Assembly: GCF_900291975.1 (NCBI RefSeq)
Contig: NZ_OMPN01000001.1
Span: forward strand, 2,957,501 to 3,021,500
From: Agathobaculum massiliense
Lineage (GTDB): Bacteria > Bacillota > Clostridia > Oscillospirales > Butyricicoccaceae
DNA length: 64,000 nt
Direction: 5' to 3'
Below the pieces are notes generated by a model. It worked only from the letters and a program-made list of their open reading frames with translations. It did not search any database and was not told where the DNA came from. Made by a program: the position numbers and the translations under genes. Below are positions 18,321 through 26,721 of this stretch, piece after piece (the first letter of the stretch is position 1; the number at the start of each line of letters is the position of its first letter).

Positions 18321-19616
18321 ATGTCATTTACAGTATGGTTTCCACTTCTCCTGCTGTTTCTGTTTCTCTTCATGAAAATACCGGTGGCGTTTTCGCTCGC
18401 ATTCTCCACACTGGTATACTTTATGTTTAACTCGTCGTCTCAGCCGACGGATATTATGGTTCAGAACATGTTGTCCGGTACAACATCGTTCACCTACCTG
18501 GCAATCCCGTTCTTTACGGCTGCCGGTGTTATCTTTAACTATTCAGGAATCACAGAACGACTGATGAACCTCTGCGAGCTGCTCGTTGGTAAGTTTGCGG
18601 GCGGTCTTGCGCAGGTTAACATCGTTCTTTCCGCTCTGATGGGCGGTCTGTCCGGTTCCGCGAACGCGGACGCAGCGATGCAGTCCAAAATGCTGGTTCC
18701 GGAAATGGAGCGCCTGGGCTATTCCAAGGAGTTTTCGACCGTTGTAACGGTTGCATCCTCCTGTATCACCCCGATCATCCCGCCCGGAATCGTTCTGATT
18801 CTGTATGCAACTGCGTCGGGCGTTTCCATTCAGGAAATGTTCTATGCCGGCTATTTCCCCGGCTTCCTGATCATGGTTGCTGAAATGGCGCTGGCAGGCA
18901 TCCAGTCCCGCAAGCGCGGCTATAAGCCCACCCGTGATCGCATCGGTACCGCGAAGGAGTTCGCACAGAACCTGAAGCAGTCTATCTGGGCGCTGTTCCT
19001 GCCGTTCGGCCTGATCATGGGCCTGCGTTTCGGCGTGTTCACCCCGACCGAAGCCGGCGCCTGCTGCATCGTTTACGCTCTGTTGGTCGGCGCGCTGATT
19101 TACCGCACCATCCATGTCAAGCAACTGCTGCCGATCCTGCGTGAGTCCGTTGAGGCTACCTCCGGCATCATGCTGATCATCTGCGCGTCTATCGCGTTCG
19201 GCAAGTTCCTGACTTGGGAACGTATCCCGATGATTATTTCCGAAGCGATCTTGGCGATTTGCCACACGGATTGGCAGTTCCTGCTGCTGGTCAACATCCT
19301 GCTCGCTATTGTTGGTATGTTCTTCGAGGGCGGCGCTGCAATGATCCTGCTCGCCCCGCTGCTCGTACCGGCTGCGCAGAGCTTGGATGTAAACCTGATC
19401 CACTTCGGTATCGTTATGGCGATCAACCTGACGCTGGCCGGCGTTACCCCGCCGTTCGGCGCGATGATGTTCGTTTCCACCTCGATTACAGGATGTACGT
19501 TCTCCGGCTACTGCAGAGAGGTGTGGCCGTGGATCATAATGCTGTTTGCGGTGCTACTGATATTCACTTATGTACCCGGCATTATTCTGTTTGTACCGAA
19601 CCTGCTCATGGGCTGA
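18321..19616 (+). CDS. dctM: TRAP transporter large membrane subunit, DctM type
   Basis: The 431-residue, very hydrophobic protein has the length and 11-13 membrane segments of DctM permeases. Typical blocks include FFTAAGVIFNYSGIT, LMGGLSGSANADAAM, SSCITPIIPPGI and FEGGAAMILLAPLLVPAA. It forms the sodium-coupled channel of the TRAP system. A strong GGAAGGAGG site precedes the ATG. It is the last gene of the cluster and is followed by a strong terminator. Confidence 0.94.
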   Translation: MSFTVWFPLLLLFLFLFMKIPVAFSLAFSTLVYFMFNSSSQPTDIMVQNMLSGTTSFTYLAIPFFTAAGVIFNYSGITERLMNLCELLVGKFAGGLAQVNIVLSALMGGLSGSANADAAMQSKMLVPEMERLGYSKEFSTVVTVASSCITPIIPPGIVLILYATASGVSIQEMFYAGYFPGFLIMVAEMALAGIQSRKRGYKPTRDRIGTAKEFAQNLKQSIWALFLPFGLIMGLRFGVFTPTEAGACCIVYALLVGALIYRTIHVKQLLPILRESVEATSGIMLIICASIAFGKFLTWERIPMIISEAILAICHTDWQFLLLVNILLAIVGMFFEGGAAMILLAPLLVPAAQSLDVNLIHFGIVMAINLTLAGVTPPFGAMMFVSTSITGCTFSGYCREVWPWIIMLFAVLLIFTYVPGIILFVPNLLMG

Positions 19617-19635
19617 TAAGACAGATTTGTGTTAT

Positions 19636-19667
19636 AAAAGGTTCCGTCCATCCGGACGGAACCTTTT
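19636..19667 (+). terminator. Intrinsic terminator of the TRAP/CoA-transferase cluster
   Basis: AAAAGGTTCCGTCC and GGACGGAACCTTTT form a perfect 14-pair stem with a 4-nt loop and T-rich 3' arm, 20 nt after dctM. Confidence 0.9.
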
Positions 19668-19712
19668 ATCATTAAAATGCGCCGATGCGCCGATGATAAA
19701 GTCGTTTTTTGC

Positions 19713-19742
19713 TTGACAAAGGGCAAAAGGATGTAGTATACT
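19713..19742 (+). promoter_or_regulatory. Sigma-A-type promoter for yceD-rpmF
   Basis: TTGACA and TATACT are 18 bp apart, with the -10 box 24 nt before the ATG at 19767. Confidence 0.75.
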
Positions 19743-19766
19743 ATCTTAGTACCATGTGAGGTTGAC

Positions 19767-20282
19767 ATGAAGATTGATTTGCGAAAACTGACCGGCTCGA
19801 ATACCGTCAGCATCCCGTTTTCCGAAACGCTTGATTTGCGGGAGGAAACGCTGTATGGCGCGAAGCCGTTCCAAAGTCCGGTTCAGATCAGCGGGGAGGT
19901 TTCGAACGAGAGCGGCGTCCTGCGGCTGAAAGGGACGATCAAAACGATTTACTCCACCGCCTGCGCCCGCTGTCTGAAGCCGTTGGATATTCTGCTGACA
20001 GCCGAGACGGATATGATTTTGTCGGACGACCCTGAGACGGAGGAAGAGGACGATCTTTTCGTGCTGACCGGTGACAGCGTGGATCCTGCGGACGTATTGG
20101 TGCCGGCATTGATCCTGCAGGTACAGATGACATATCTGTGCAAGGAGGACTGCAAAGGCCTCTGTCCGCACTGCGGCGCCGACCGCAACGAGGTTGACTG
20201 CGACTGCGACAAAAAGCAGATCGATCCGCGTTTTGCCGCGCTGCGCGCCCTGCTCGACTCTGATGAGGACAAGAGCACATAA
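19767..20282 (+). CDS. YceD/DUF177 family protein
   Basis: The 171-residue acidic protein has the DUF177 core with CARCLKP and a C-terminal CPHCGADRNEVDCDC zinc-binding-like cluster. The family is nearly always encoded just before rpmF, as here (45 nt). In E. coli and plants it has been linked to 23S rRNA accumulation and processing. The molecular activity is not readable from the sequence. The ATG is preceded by a short GAGG site. Confidence 0.88.
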   Translation: MKIDLRKLTGSNTVSIPFSETLDLREETLYGAKPFQSPVQISGEVSNESGVLRLKGTIKTIYSTACARCLKPLDILLTAETDMILSDDPETEEEDDLFVLTGDSVDPADVLVPALILQVQMTYLCKEDCKGLCPHCGADRNEVDCDCDKKQIDPRFAALRALLDSDEDKST

Positions 20283-20327
20283 AACAGTCAAACAAATTGA
20301 GAAGATAGAGTAGGAGGTGTATCCACC

Positions 20328-20513
20328 ATGGCAGTACCGAAGAGAAAGGTTTCGAAAGCCCGTCGCGACAAGCGCCGCAACTCCCATTGGAAGCTCTCTT
20401 TGCCCGGCATGTCCAAATGCCCGAAGTGCGGCGAGATGAAGCTGGCTCACAGAATGTGCAAGGCTTGCGGCTATTACAACGGCCGTGAGGTTGTCGCCGT
20501 TAAGGAAGCGTAA
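20328..20513 (+). CDS. rpmF: 50S ribosomal protein L32
   Basis: The 61-residue basic protein begins [17 protein letters not shown], the L32 signature. It carries two CxxC pairs ([17 protein letters not shown]), making it the zinc-binding form of L32. AGGAGG precedes the ATG. It is co-transcribed with the DUF177 gene and followed by a terminator. Confidence 0.98.
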   Translation: MAVPKRKVSKARRDKRRNSHWKLSLPGMSKCPKCGEMKLAHRMCKACGYYNGREVVAVKEA

Positions 20514-20534
20514 GGCTGAAAACAGAACAAAGGA

Positions 20535-20567
20535 TGGAGAAGGCGGCAACGGCTTCTCCATTTTTTT
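20535..20567 (+). terminator. Intrinsic terminator after rpmF
   Basis: TGGAGAAG and CTTCTCCA form the stem, followed by seven T residues. Confidence 0.88.
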
Positions 20568-20680
20568 CGCCCTCGATCGGATCCATGGTTTCGGTCGGGC
20601 GTGATGGCGGGTGCGGCCGGATGCGTCCCAGGGGGGAAACGTTCCGGCAAGCGTGAAAAATGCAGAAAGGAGGGCGCTGG

Positions 20681-21985
20681 ATGGCGTCAAAAATTGTCAG
20701 TGTGGATGCGGGCAGTCCGGCGGCGCGCGCGGGACTGCGGGCGGGGGAGACTCTGCTGCAGATCGATGGGACAGCGATCCGTGATGTGCTGGATTACAAA
20801 TTTTACAGCTACGACGCGCGGCTGACGCTCCGCGTGCTGGAAGCGGATGGGGAAAGCGTCCGCGAGGTGCGTGTGCGCAAGCGCGAGGGCGAGCCGCTCG
20901 GCCTGAATTTCGAGCATTATCTGATGGACGGGATGAAGCAGTGTTCGAACAAGTGCGTGTTCTGCTTTATCGACCAGCTGCCCCGTGGGATGCGCAAGAC
21001 GCTCTATGTAAAGGACGACGACGCGCGCATGTCCTTCCTGATGGGGAATTATATCTCCATGACCAACTTGTCGGACGCGGATGTGGACCGTATCCTGCGG
21101 ATGCATATTTCGCCGGTCAATATCTCGGTGCAGACCACCAATCCGGAGCTGCGCGTCAAAATGCTGCAGAACCGCCGCGCGGGCGAAGCACTTCGGATCA
21201 TGAAGCGCTTCGCGGAGGGCGGCATCACGATGAATTGCCAGCTCGTCGTGTGCAAGGGGCTGAACGACGGGGAGGAGCTGCGCCGCTCGCTGAACGATCT
21301 GAAGAAGCTCTATCCCGCGGTGAATACAATCTCGGTCGTGCCGTTCGGTATGACACGCCACCGCGAGGGGCTGTATCCACTGGAGGCGACGGATAAGCCC
21401 TGCGCGGAAGCGATTCTGGATATCGTCGAGCCGTTCGCGCAGGAATGCTTGCGCGAGCTCGGCACGCGCCTGGTCTGGTGCGGGGACGAGCTGTACCTCA
21501 AGGCGGAGCGCCCGTTGCCGAATACGGTGTATTACGAGGAGTTTACCCAGTTTGAAAACGGCATCGGCATGCTGCCGTTGTTCATGGAGGAGTTCCGGCT
21601 GGCGCTGCCGGATTACGAGGGGCGCGCGGCGCGGCCGTTTACCATTGCGACCGGCACGGCCGCCGCGCCTTCTCTGGCGGTCCTGCTTGACGAGGCGGCC
21701 GCAAAATGCGATAATTTAAGCGGCAGAGTCGTGGCGATTCGCAACGATTTCTTTGGGCCGCTGGTCTCGGTTGCCGGACTGATTACCGGCCAGGATCTGA
21801 TCGCCCAGTTGAAAGGGCGGGACTTGGGCGAGCGCGTGCTGATCTCCGCCAATATGCTGCGGGATGGGGGAGACGTGTTCCTGGATGATTGCACGCCGGA
21901 ACAGGTGTCGGACGCGATCGGCGTACCCATCGTTCCGGTCGAGATCGACGGCGCGGACCTGCTCGCCAAAATTTTTGAAGATTAG
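20681..21985 (+). CDS. DUF512/PDZ radical-SAM-like protein
   Basis: The 434-residue protein has an N-terminal PDZ-like domain (VDAGSPAARAGLRAGETLLQ). A radical-SAM-type cysteine cluster follows (CSNKCVFC, Cys88, Cys92, Cys95), and the C-terminal part is DUF512. The architecture is widespread in Clostridia, often beside der and gpsA as here; the biochemical role is unknown to me. ATG 20681 is chosen because AAGGAGG lies 7 nt upstream. An earlier ATG at 20660 sits before that site. Confidence 0.88.
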   Translation: MASKIVSVDAGSPAARAGLRAGETLLQIDGTAIRDVLDYKFYSYDARLTLRVLEADGESVREVRVRKREGEPLGLNFEHYLMDGMKQCSNKCVFCFIDQLPRGMRKTLYVKDDDARMSFLMGNYISMTNLSDADVDRILRMHISPVNISVQTTNPELRVKMLQNRRAGEALRIMKRFAEGGITMNCQLVVCKGLNDGEELRRSLNDLKKLYPAVNTISVVPFGMTRHREGLYPLEATDKPCAEAILDIVEPFAQECLRELGTRLVWCGDELYLKAERPLPNTVYYEEFTQFENGIGMLPLFMEEFRLALPDYEGRAARPFTIATGTAAAPSLAVLLDEAAAKCDNLSGRVVAIRNDFFGPLVSVAGLITGQDLIAQLKGRDLGERVLISANMLRDGGDVFLDDCTPEQVSDAIGVPIVPVEIDGADLLAKIFED

Positions 21986-22015
21986 CCCCCGAAAAGCAAA
22001 GAGGAGGGAAAGGAT

Positions 22016-23341
22016 ATGCCAAAGCCGATTATGGCGATTGTCGGCCGGCCGAACGTCGGTAAATCACAGCTGTTTAACCGCTTGGCGGGCAAGCGCCTGT
22101 CCATTGTGGAGGATACGCCGGGCGTAACACGCGACCGGCTATATGCGGAAAGCGACTGGCGCGGACGTGATTTTACCATCATCGACACCGGCGGCATCGA
22201 ACCGTCAAACGACAACGAAATTTTGCAGTTCATGCGCTTTCAGGCGGAAACTGCGATCTCCCATGCGGATGTGATCGTGCTCATCACCGACCTGCGCACC
22301 GGCGTGACCGCGGCGGATCAGGATGTGGCGGCGATGCTGTTGCGTTCGGGCAAGCCGATCGTGCTGGCGGTCAATAAATGCGATAAGCCGGGCGACCCGC
22401 CGGCGGAGTTTTATGAGTTTTATAACCTCGGCCTGGGAGAGCCTTACGGCATCTCCGCACTGCACGGTTATGGCGTGGGCGAGCTGCTGGACGCGGCTTA
22501 CGAGCATTTCCCGCCCGAGGAGGAGGGCGAGGAAGCGTCGGACCGCATCCGCGTCGCGCTGATCGGTAAGCCGAACGTGGGCAAGTCCAGCCTGCTCAAC
22601 CGCGTGCTGGGCGAGGAGCGCGTGATCGTTTCCAATGTGGCGGGTACGACGCGTGACAGCGTGGACGCCGATCTGGACAACGCGCACGGCAGGTTCACCT
22701 TTATCGACACGGCGGGCATCCGCAAAAAAAGCAGGGTGGACGAGAAGATTGAGAAATATTCGGTTATGCGCTCCCTGCTCGCGGTCGAGCGCGCGGATGT
22801 GTGCGTCATTATGATCGACGCGACCGAGGGCGTGACCGAGCAGGACACCAAGGTCGCGGGCGAGGCGCATAATGCCGGAAAGGCCTGCATCATTGTGGTC
22901 AACAAGTGGGACCTGGTGGAAAAGGACGGCTCCACGATGAAGGAATACACGCTGCGCGTGCGCGAGGGGCTGGCATACATGCCCTATGCGCCGGTGCTGT
23001 TCATTTCCGCGCAGACTGGACAGCGCGTGGATAAGCTGTTCGCCCTGATCAAAGCGGTACACGAGCAGAACCATATGCGCATCCCGACCGGCCGCCTGAA
23101 TTCCATCCTGGCCGAGGCGACCGCGCGCGTGCAGCCGCCGACTGACAAGGGGCGCCGCCTGCGTATCTTCTATATGACGCAGGCATCCACCTGTCCGCCG
23201 ACGTTCGTCTGCTTCTGCAACGATGCTCGCCTGTTCCACTTCTCCTACCAGCGGTATCTGGAAAATCAGATCCGCGAGGTGTTCGGACTGACAGGCACGC
23301 CCGTGCGCATGGTGATCCGTGAGCGCGGGGACAAGGATTAA
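22016..23341 (+). CDS. der: Ribosome biogenesis GTPase Der (EngA)
   Basis: The 441-residue protein has two tandem GTPase domains, each with a P-loop (GRPNVGKSQLFN and GKPNVGKSSLLN), a DTGG/DTAG switch and an NKCD or NKWD specificity motif. A KH-like domain ends it. Der helps assemble the 50S subunit. It starts 30 nt after the DUF512 gene, behind GAGGAGG, and begins the der-plsY-gpsA run. One insertion near the end (TQASTCPPTFVCFCND) matches the family's KH region. Confidence 0.97.
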   Translation: MPKPIMAIVGRPNVGKSQLFNRLAGKRLSIVEDTPGVTRDRLYAESDWRGRDFTIIDTGGIEPSNDNEILQFMRFQAETAISHADVIVLITDLRTGVTAADQDVAAMLLRSGKPIVLAVNKCDKPGDPPAEFYEFYNLGLGEPYGISALHGYGVGELLDAAYEHFPPEEEGEEASDRIRVALIGKPNVGKSSLLNRVLGEERVIVSNVAGTTRDSVDADLDNAHGRFTFIDTAGIRKKSRVDEKIEKYSVMRSLLAVERADVCVIMIDATEGVTEQDTKVAGEAHNAGKACIIVVNKWDLVEKDGSTMKEYTLRVREGLAYMPYAPVLFISAQTGQRVDKLFALIKAVHEQNHMRIPTGRLNSILAEATARVQPPTDKGRRLRIFYMTQASTCPPTFVCFCNDARLFHFSYQRYLENQIREVFGLTGTPVRMVIRERGDKD

Positions 23342-23365
23342 ATTAATTTCTTGGGGGACGACAAC

Positions 23366-24010
23366 ATGACATTGACGCAATTTGCCATCATCGCGGTGTG
23401 CGGCTACCTGCTGGGTTCGCTGAGCTTTGCAATCATCGTCAGCAAGGTAACGCTCGGCAAGGATATCCGCAACTATGGCAGCGGCAACGCCGGACTGACC
23501 AACGCCTACCGCACAATGGGGGCGGGCAAAACGCTGTTCGTGTTGCTGGGGGACATTGCAAAGGGCGCGGCGGCAATCTCGATCGGCGCGCTTCTGGTTG
23601 GACCGGTCGGCAAGCTGGTGGCCGGTATTTTCGTGATACTGGGGCATATGTTTCCTGTGTACTTTGGCTTCCGCGGGGGAAAGGGCGTGCTGGTCGGCGC
23701 GGTCATGTTGCTCCTGTTCGACTGGCGCATTTTCCTGATCGCGTTCGTGCTGTTTTTCCTGGCGGTTGCGGTGACGCGCTGGATCTCGCTTGGCTCGATT
23801 CTGGGCGCGGTCAGCTTCCCCATTACGACCCTGCTGTTCTACCGCGATTCGGTTTTGACCGCGATGGCATTCGGTATGGCGGTGGCGGTCATCTTCATGC
23901 ACCGGAGCAATATCATGCGTATGCTGCACGGGGAAGAGAACAGGTTTTCCTTCAAAAGTAAAAAGACCATTGAGAAAATAGCTTCCGATGGAGAGGAGAG
24001 CGGAAAATGA
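23366..24010 (+). CDS. plsY: Acyl-phosphate:glycerol-3-phosphate acyltransferase
   Basis: The 214-residue membrane protein has the PlsY motifs GSLSFAIIVSK, YGSGNAGLTNAYRTMG and FGFRGGKGV, with about five hydrophobic segments. It transfers the acyl chain from acyl-phosphate to glycerol 3-phosphate, the first step of phospholipid synthesis. ATG 23366 follows GGGGGA. The gene overlaps gpsA by 4 nt, pairing supply of glycerol 3-phosphate with its use. Confidence 0.95.
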   Translation: MTLTQFAIIAVCGYLLGSLSFAIIVSKVTLGKDIRNYGSGNAGLTNAYRTMGAGKTLFVLLGDIAKGAAAISIGALLVGPVGKLVAGIFVILGHMFPVYFGFRGGKGVLVGAVMLLLFDWRIFLIAFVLFFLAVAVTRWISLGSILGAVSFPITTLLFYRDSVLTAMAFGMAVAVIFMHRSNIMRMLHGEENRFSFKSKKTIEKIASDGEESGK

Positions 24011-25020
24011 AGGTTTTTGTATTGGGTACCGGCGGCTGGGGCATTGCGCTGGCTATGCTGCTGCACCATAACGGCCATGCGGTGACCTCCTGGACCTTTT
24101 TTCAGGAGGAATGCGACCTGCTGCATCGCGAGCGGGCAAACGAAAAGCTGCTGCCAGGGGTGAGGATTCCAGAGGGGATCACGGTCACGACTGATATGTC
24201 GGGCGCGGCGGAAGCGGACCTGGTGGTGATGGCCGTCCCGTCCTTTGCCGTGGCTTCGACCGCGGAGCAGCTCTCCCGCATCGTTCCAGCGGGTACGGTG
24301 ATCGTCAATGTGGGCAAGGGGCTGGATTCCCAGCACGGCTACTGCCGCTTCTCGGAAACGATCGACCGGGCGATGGGCGGCCGCAATCCCGTGGTAGCGC
24401 TGACCGGCCCGACCCACGCGGAGGAGGTGGCCCGTGGGGTGCCGACCGCGATTGTTGCCGCATCAGCGAGCAGGGCGGCGGCTGAGCTGACGCAGGCTGC
24501 GTTTATGAACGATACCTTTTTCCGTGTGTACACCTCGTCCGACCTGGTCGGCTGCGAGCTGGGCGGCGCGTTCAAAAACATTATCGCTCTTGGCGCGGGT
24601 ATTTCGGATGGCTTGGGCTTGGGGGATAACTCCAAAGCCGCGTTTATGACGCGCGGCCTGACCGAGATCGCCCGTTTGGGGGTTACGCTCGGCGCCAAGC
24701 AGGAGACCTTCGCGGGGCTGTCCGGCGTGGGGGACCTGATCGTTACCTGCTGCTCAATGCATTCGCGCAACCGCCGCGCGGGTATCCTGATTGGGCAGGG
24801 CAAGACCGCACAGGAGGCAATGCAGGAGGTCGGCGCGACCGTGGAGGGCTATTACGCGACCGAAGCCGGCTACCGCCTGGCCCAGCAGCAGGGGGTGTCC
24901 ATGCCGATCACCGAGGCAATGTATGAGGTGCTGTATAACGGCCTGTCCGCTAAGGAAGCCATACGCATGCTCCTGGGGCGCCCACGGCGCGGGGAGCATG
25001 AGGAAGTCTGGTTCCACTAA
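24007..25020 (+). CDS. gpsA: Glycerol-3-phosphate dehydrogenase [NAD(P)+]
   Basis: The 337-residue protein has the N-terminal dinucleotide fold (VLGTGGWGIALA) and the conserved GPTHAEEVARG and ELGGAFKNIIALGAG blocks, the latter including the catalytic lysine. It reduces dihydroxyacetone phosphate to sn-glycerol 3-phosphate for lipid synthesis. Its ATG overlaps the plsY stop. Usual family length. Confidence 0.96.
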   Translation: MKVFVLGTGGWGIALAMLLHHNGHAVTSWTFFQEECDLLHRERANEKLLPGVRIPEGITVTTDMSGAAEADLVVMAVPSFAVASTAEQLSRIVPAGTVIVNVGKGLDSQHGYCRFSETIDRAMGGRNPVVALTGPTHAEEVARGVPTAIVAASASRAAAELTQAAFMNDTFFRVYTSSDLVGCELGGAFKNIIALGAGISDGLGLGDNSKAAFMTRGLTEIARLGVTLGAKQETFAGLSGVGDLIVTCCSMHSRNRRAGILIGQGKTAQEAMQEVGATVEGYYATEAGYRLAQQQGVSMPITEAMYEVLYNGLSAKEAIRMLLGRPRRGEHEEVWFH

Positions 25021-25085
25021 AAATTAATAGGTAGAATAAACAATAAGAAAAGTATTTCCTGTTGCATTTTTTGCCACAAAAATTC

Positions 25086-25114
25086 TTTACTTTTTCACGC
25101 TCTTTTTGTATAAT
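25086..25114 (+). promoter_or_regulatory. Sigma-A-type promoter for the small lipoprotein
   Basis: TTTACT and TATAAT are 17 bp apart in an AT-rich stretch, 48 nt before the ATG. Confidence 0.55.
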
Positions 25115-25162
25115 GATACCATAGCTTATGCTAAAATTTGTAAGGTCATAAGGAGAAAGAGT

Positions 25163-25648
25163 ATGAAAAAGAACATGACGAAGCGTTTGCTGGCCGCGCT
25201 GCTGGCGGCGGTAATGGCGTTATCGCTGGCTGCGTGCAGCGGCGGGGACAACGCCGGCAGCGGGGATCAGGCGGCGTCGGCCGCGCTGACCGAGGAGGAA
25301 TACCAGCAGGCGGTAGAGGATCTGGGCGCGGAGATGACCGAGATCCAGAACAATGCCAGCACCGCAATGACCGATCCGGAGTCTGCGAAAGAGGTTCTGG
25401 AGTCCATGAAGGCACCGCTTAACGACTTTATCGCAATCACCCCGCCGGAAGCCTATGCGGCGGGACACGAGAAGATGCAGTCCGGCTGCCAGTCGATGAT
25501 CGATTTTATCGATACAGTCGTGGCAATGACGGAGGAAACCGACCAGACCAAGCTGACGGAGCTGGTATCCCAGATGGATGAGCAGCTGCGTACCGCTGTC
25601 AACGATATGGCGGAAGGCGCGAGCCTGCTGGATGAGGCGAGCAATTAA
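25163..25648 (+). CDS. Small lipoprotein of unknown function
   Basis: The 161-residue protein has a lipoprotein signal peptide ending LAAC and a short Gly/Ser/Asp linker. A helical acidic domain of about 120 residues follows, rich in Glu, Gln, Met and Ala (for example DFIAITPPEAYAAGHEKMQSG). The PPEAYAxxHE phrase occurs in other small uncharacterised Gram-positive lipoproteins. It is anchored outside the membrane. ATG 25163 follows AAGGAGA. It has its own promoter and terminator. Confidence 0.78.
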   Translation: MKKNMTKRLLAALLAAVMALSLAACSGGDNAGSGDQAASAALTEEEYQQAVEDLGAEMTEIQNNASTAMTDPESAKEVLESMKAPLNDFIAITPPEAYAAGHEKMQSGCQSMIDFIDTVVAMTEETDQTKLTELVSQMDEQLRTAVNDMAEGASLLDEASN

Positions 25649-25673
25649 CCGGCTGCCGGAAACCGTTCACCAA

Positions 25674-25698
25674 AAAGGCACCCCATAGGGGTGCCTTT
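25674..25698 (+). terminator. Intrinsic terminator after the lipoprotein gene
   Basis: AAAGGCACCCC and GGGGTGCCTTT form a perfect 11-pair stem around ATA. Confidence 0.88.
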
Positions 25699-25701
25699 CG
25701 T

Positions 25702-25730
25702 TTGCACTTTACCTTGCGGTTTGGTATAAT
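25702..25730 (+). promoter_or_regulatory. Sigma-A-type promoter for the murB operon
   Basis: TTGCAC and TATAAT are 17 bp apart, directly after the preceding terminator and 37 nt before murB. Confidence 0.7.
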
Positions 25731-25766
25731 ATTATATATTGCTTTTGCTTTGCTTGGAGGAAAAGG

Positions 25767-26690
25767 ATGGAGCACCGTATCAACATCAACGAATGCGCGG
25801 CGGCCCTTCGTAAAGCCGCGCCAGAGATAGATATTGCGATTAACGAACCCATGAGCCGCCACACTACCTTTGCGATCGGCGGACCGGCGGACCTGTTTGT
25901 CATGCCGAAAACCATTGCGGAACTGACGACCGCCCTTTCCGTGGTGCGCGAACATGAGCTGCCGCTGCTGGTGCTGGGGAACGGGTCGAATATGCTGGTT
26001 TCGGACGATGGCGTGCGCGGCACGGTCATCTGTACGATCGGGCTGGACGAGGTGCGCGTCGGCGAGGACTGTCGGGTCACTGCGGAAGCGGGCGCGCTGC
26101 TCAGCCGTGTGGCACGGCGCGCACAGCGCGCGGGGCTGACCGGAGCGGAGTTTTCCGCCGGCATCCCGGGCAGCTTGGGCGGCGCGGTATTTATGAACGC
26201 CGGCGCGTATGACGGACAGATGGCGGGCATTGTGGAAAAAACCGAGTATCTGGACGGAGTGGGCGCGCGGCATGTGCTGGAGGGGGAGGCGCACGGCTTC
26301 GGCTACCGGCGCAGCGCTTTCCGCGCCCATCCAGAATGGACGGTGTTGCGTTCAACGCTCCGGCTGCGGCCGGGTGACCCCACCGCGATCCAGCTCAAAA
26401 TGGCCGACCTTGCGCAGCGGCGGCGGGATAAGCAGCCGCTTAACTATCCATCGGCGGGTTCGACATTCAAGCGGCCGGAAGGGTATTTTGCCGGACGGCT
26501 GATCGAGGACGCGGGGCTGAAAGGGGTTTCCGTCGGCGGGGCGCAGGTATCGGAAAAGCATGCGGGCTTTCTGATCAACCGCGGCGGTGCGAGCTGCGAC
26601 GATATGCTGCGCCTAATCGAGCTGGTGCAGAGCCGCGTGCGGGAGGCATTCGGCGTGGAATTGGAATGCGAGGTCCGGATCATCCGGTAA
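25767..26690 (+). CDS. murB: UDP-N-acetylenolpyruvoylglucosamine reductase
   Basis: The 307-residue protein has the FAD-binding region (LGNGSNMLVSDDGV), the AGIPGSLGGAVFMNAGAYDGQ block and the catalytic NYPSAGSTFKRPEG. These mark a type II MurB, as is usual in Gram-positives. It reduces the enolpyruvyl group to give UDP-MurNAc for peptidoglycan. A TTGGAGGAAA site precedes the ATG. It heads the murB-rapZ-whiA-dnaE-pfkA run. Confidence 0.97.
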   Translation: MEHRININECAAALRKAAPEIDIAINEPMSRHTTFAIGGPADLFVMPKTIAELTTALSVVREHELPLLVLGNGSNMLVSDDGVRGTVICTIGLDEVRVGEDCRVTAEAGALLSRVARRAQRAGLTGAEFSAGIPGSLGGAVFMNAGAYDGQMAGIVEKTEYLDGVGARHVLEGEAHGFGYRRSAFRAHPEWTVLRSTLRLRPGDPTAIQLKMADLAQRRRDKQPLNYPSAGSTFKRPEGYFAGRLIEDAGLKGVSVGGAQVSEKHAGFLINRGGASCDDMLRLIELVQSRVREAFGVELECEVRIIR

Positions 26691-26721
26691 GCATGGACGA
26701 ATGGGCAAGGGGGATGAATCG

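Noticed and set aside
22205-23929. A 574-codon minus-strand frame opposite der and plsY.
   Set aside because: It is rich in His, Arg and Gln, as expected for the antisense of GC-rich genes, and covers conserved genes on the other strand.
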